In this document: positions 62,816 through 64,000 of the stretch, piece by piece
Numbering within the stretch: the first letter of the stretch is position 1
How the letters are laid out: each line of letters starts with the position of its first letter
Assembly: GCF_021018895.1 (NCBI RefSeq)
Contig: NC_079381.1
Coordinates: 7,466,001-7,530,000 of the forward strand
Source of the DNA: Seriola aureovittata
Lineage: Eukaryota > Chordata > Actinopteri > Carangiformes > Carangidae
Direction of reading: 5' to 3'
Length of the DNA stretch: 64,000 nucleotides
Position numbers and translations under genes: made by a program
The notes under the pieces: generated by a model
Told to the model about the DNA's origin: nothing
Databases searched by the model: none
Seen by the model: only the letters and a program-made list of their open reading frames with translations

Positions 62816-64000
62816 TTTTTTAAAAGTTAAAATTAAAGTCACTCCTTCATTCAAAGAACATGGCCACTGTAGTTATTGTTTAGAGCCAACCCACTCACTG
62901 CCATAAATACTCACTATGAACCAAATTAATATTAATCCACAGTTTTTTTTTCCCAAATTTTTCCCAACAAATGCTGTATTTCCTCTTGGTTGGGTAATAT
63001 CTCCTAAAAACTACAGCGTTTTTTTAGTAAGTAATTTAAAGTAACTTCAGTAGGAACCATGTAATTTATTGACAAAAATTAAAACATAAAATAGTATGAG
63101 CAATTTATTGGCTACACATAAAAATGTGATTCTGATGTTCATTTTTGGGTTTTTGTATCTCGTTCATGATAACCACACTAAATAGCTACATGTGCAGGCG
63201 CGATCCCATGCAGCTTACACCATCAAACAATAAAAAACAGTTTGGTAATAGTATAATTCACTGTGGAAATTCAGTCATAAAAACAGTGTTTGCCAGACCT
63301 CTGTCTAAGCATGTTCTGCTAATTAGTGTTCAACTTAGTATGACTCATGTGATGTTTTCTTTGTAAATGTGGTTCACTGTAGTTGCTGTCTGGAGTGCTG
63401 GTGCATTAGCTACAATGATTTAAAAATCCTTTAATGTGACATGAAGGAAACTCTCAAAAGTCGTGATATACCAAAAGGGATTTATCTTAATTTGGAGGGA
63501 CAACAGAGCCTGAAATAAAAAAGGTCATTGCCGTCCACGCAGCACTCCTCTGGGTTGCATTGTTTCTCCTAAAATGAATCCCTCAGCTGCTGCCCACAAA
63601 ATACTTTACTGTCTTTGCACAGAGGGGGACCACTGTGGGGTCACAACAGCCATGTGTGGGCTGGTCTGGTGGGAAAGTCTCTGTGGAGAGCAGGGGGAGC
63701 AAGGTTATGTAAATTCCCCCACTAAAGGCAGTCTGCGGGCCTGTAATGCTCGTTAGAAGAAAGATCCTGAGAGAATAGAGCTTCACTGAACTGATATTTA
63801 CTTCAGGGTTATTACATTGTAATTGTGTCCACACTACCTCACACACATTCACTAAATATATACTGTAAGAGGACAAACCTGCTTTCACCAGCCTTGCTCC
63901 TTTCACTGTCAGAGCTGCCTGGACTGCTCTCACATATGGGGCCAACTTGACTTATACTGAACAAAAGAACAAAGAATAAAAACAGACAGAATGAGTTAGC
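62816..64000. other. Intergenic, no gene seen
   Basis: AT-rich. A 120-codon - strand frame at 63583-63945 has no domain, no splice context and many rare residues in clusters. It was not called. Confidence 0.5.

Noticed and set aside
63583..63945. 120-codon open frame on the - strand near the window end
   Set aside because: No recognisable domain, no splice context and no promoter signal; it fits a chance frame.
1..64000. Endogenous retrovirus, CRISPR array, rRNA and intact tRNA genes
   Set aside because: No LTR pairs, gag/pol relics, regularly spaced repeats, rRNA blocks or complete tRNA cloverleaf sequences were seen. The only tRNA-related sequence is the diverged SINE-like fragment at 33.8 kb.

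Overview
The window is vertebrate nuclear DNA, most likely from a ray-finned (teleost, probably percomorph-type) fish. The evidence is the intron-exon structure, the low coding density, the abundant CA/GT microsatellites, two decayed Tc1-type DNA transposons, a non-LTR retrotransposon tail ending in TCTAA repeats, and several dispersed sequences that I know from many fish genomes. Nothing bacterial, viral or CRISPR-like is present.

Three protein-coding genes can be assembled exon by exon, all with GT-AG introns. (1) ppp1r3c-like, + strand, coding 36671-37858 in two exons, 340 aa: a glycogen-targeting subunit of protein phosphatase 1. (2) pla2g1b, - strand, coding 42923 down to 42044 in four exons, 149 aa: secreted group IB (pancreatic) phospholipase A2, with a TATA box just upstream. 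(3) prkab1, - strand, coding 52112 down to 47763 in seven exons, 269 aa: the AMP-activated protein kinase beta-1 subunit, with a probable noncoding first exon at about 54491-54590 behind a GC box and a perfect NRF1-type palindrome. Each reading frame closes across every splice junction without a stop, so all three look functional.

Layout: 1-36 kb is gene-poor. It holds a decayed tandemly duplicated coding-like segment (1.1-1.7 kb), Tc1 relics (4.1-5.3 and 16.2-17.5 kb), an L2-type LINE tail (13.7-14.2 kb), a stack of dispersed repeats (17.9-18.8 kb), a possible SAP-domain fragment (19.3-19.7 kb), many simple repeats, and two perfect 16-bp hairpins (24.23 and 26.11 kb). The three genes occupy 36-55 kb. 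The last 9 kb is again noncoding apart from one possible small unidentified gene at 56.4-56.7 kb.

Two of the three genes encode glycogen-binding regulators that act on opposite sides of glycogen metabolism: the PP1 targeting subunit favours glycogen synthase activation, while AMPK senses energy state through a glycogen-binding beta subunit. They lie 10 kb apart on opposite strands with pla2g1b between them. Two copies of one roughly 0.5-kb repeat lie in inverted orientation at 44.0-44.5 and 62.3-62.8 kb and bracket prkab1.

I found no clearly new biological system. The most unusual items are the two long perfect hairpins, the decayed tandem coding-like duplication, the SAP-like fragment and the inverted repeat pair.
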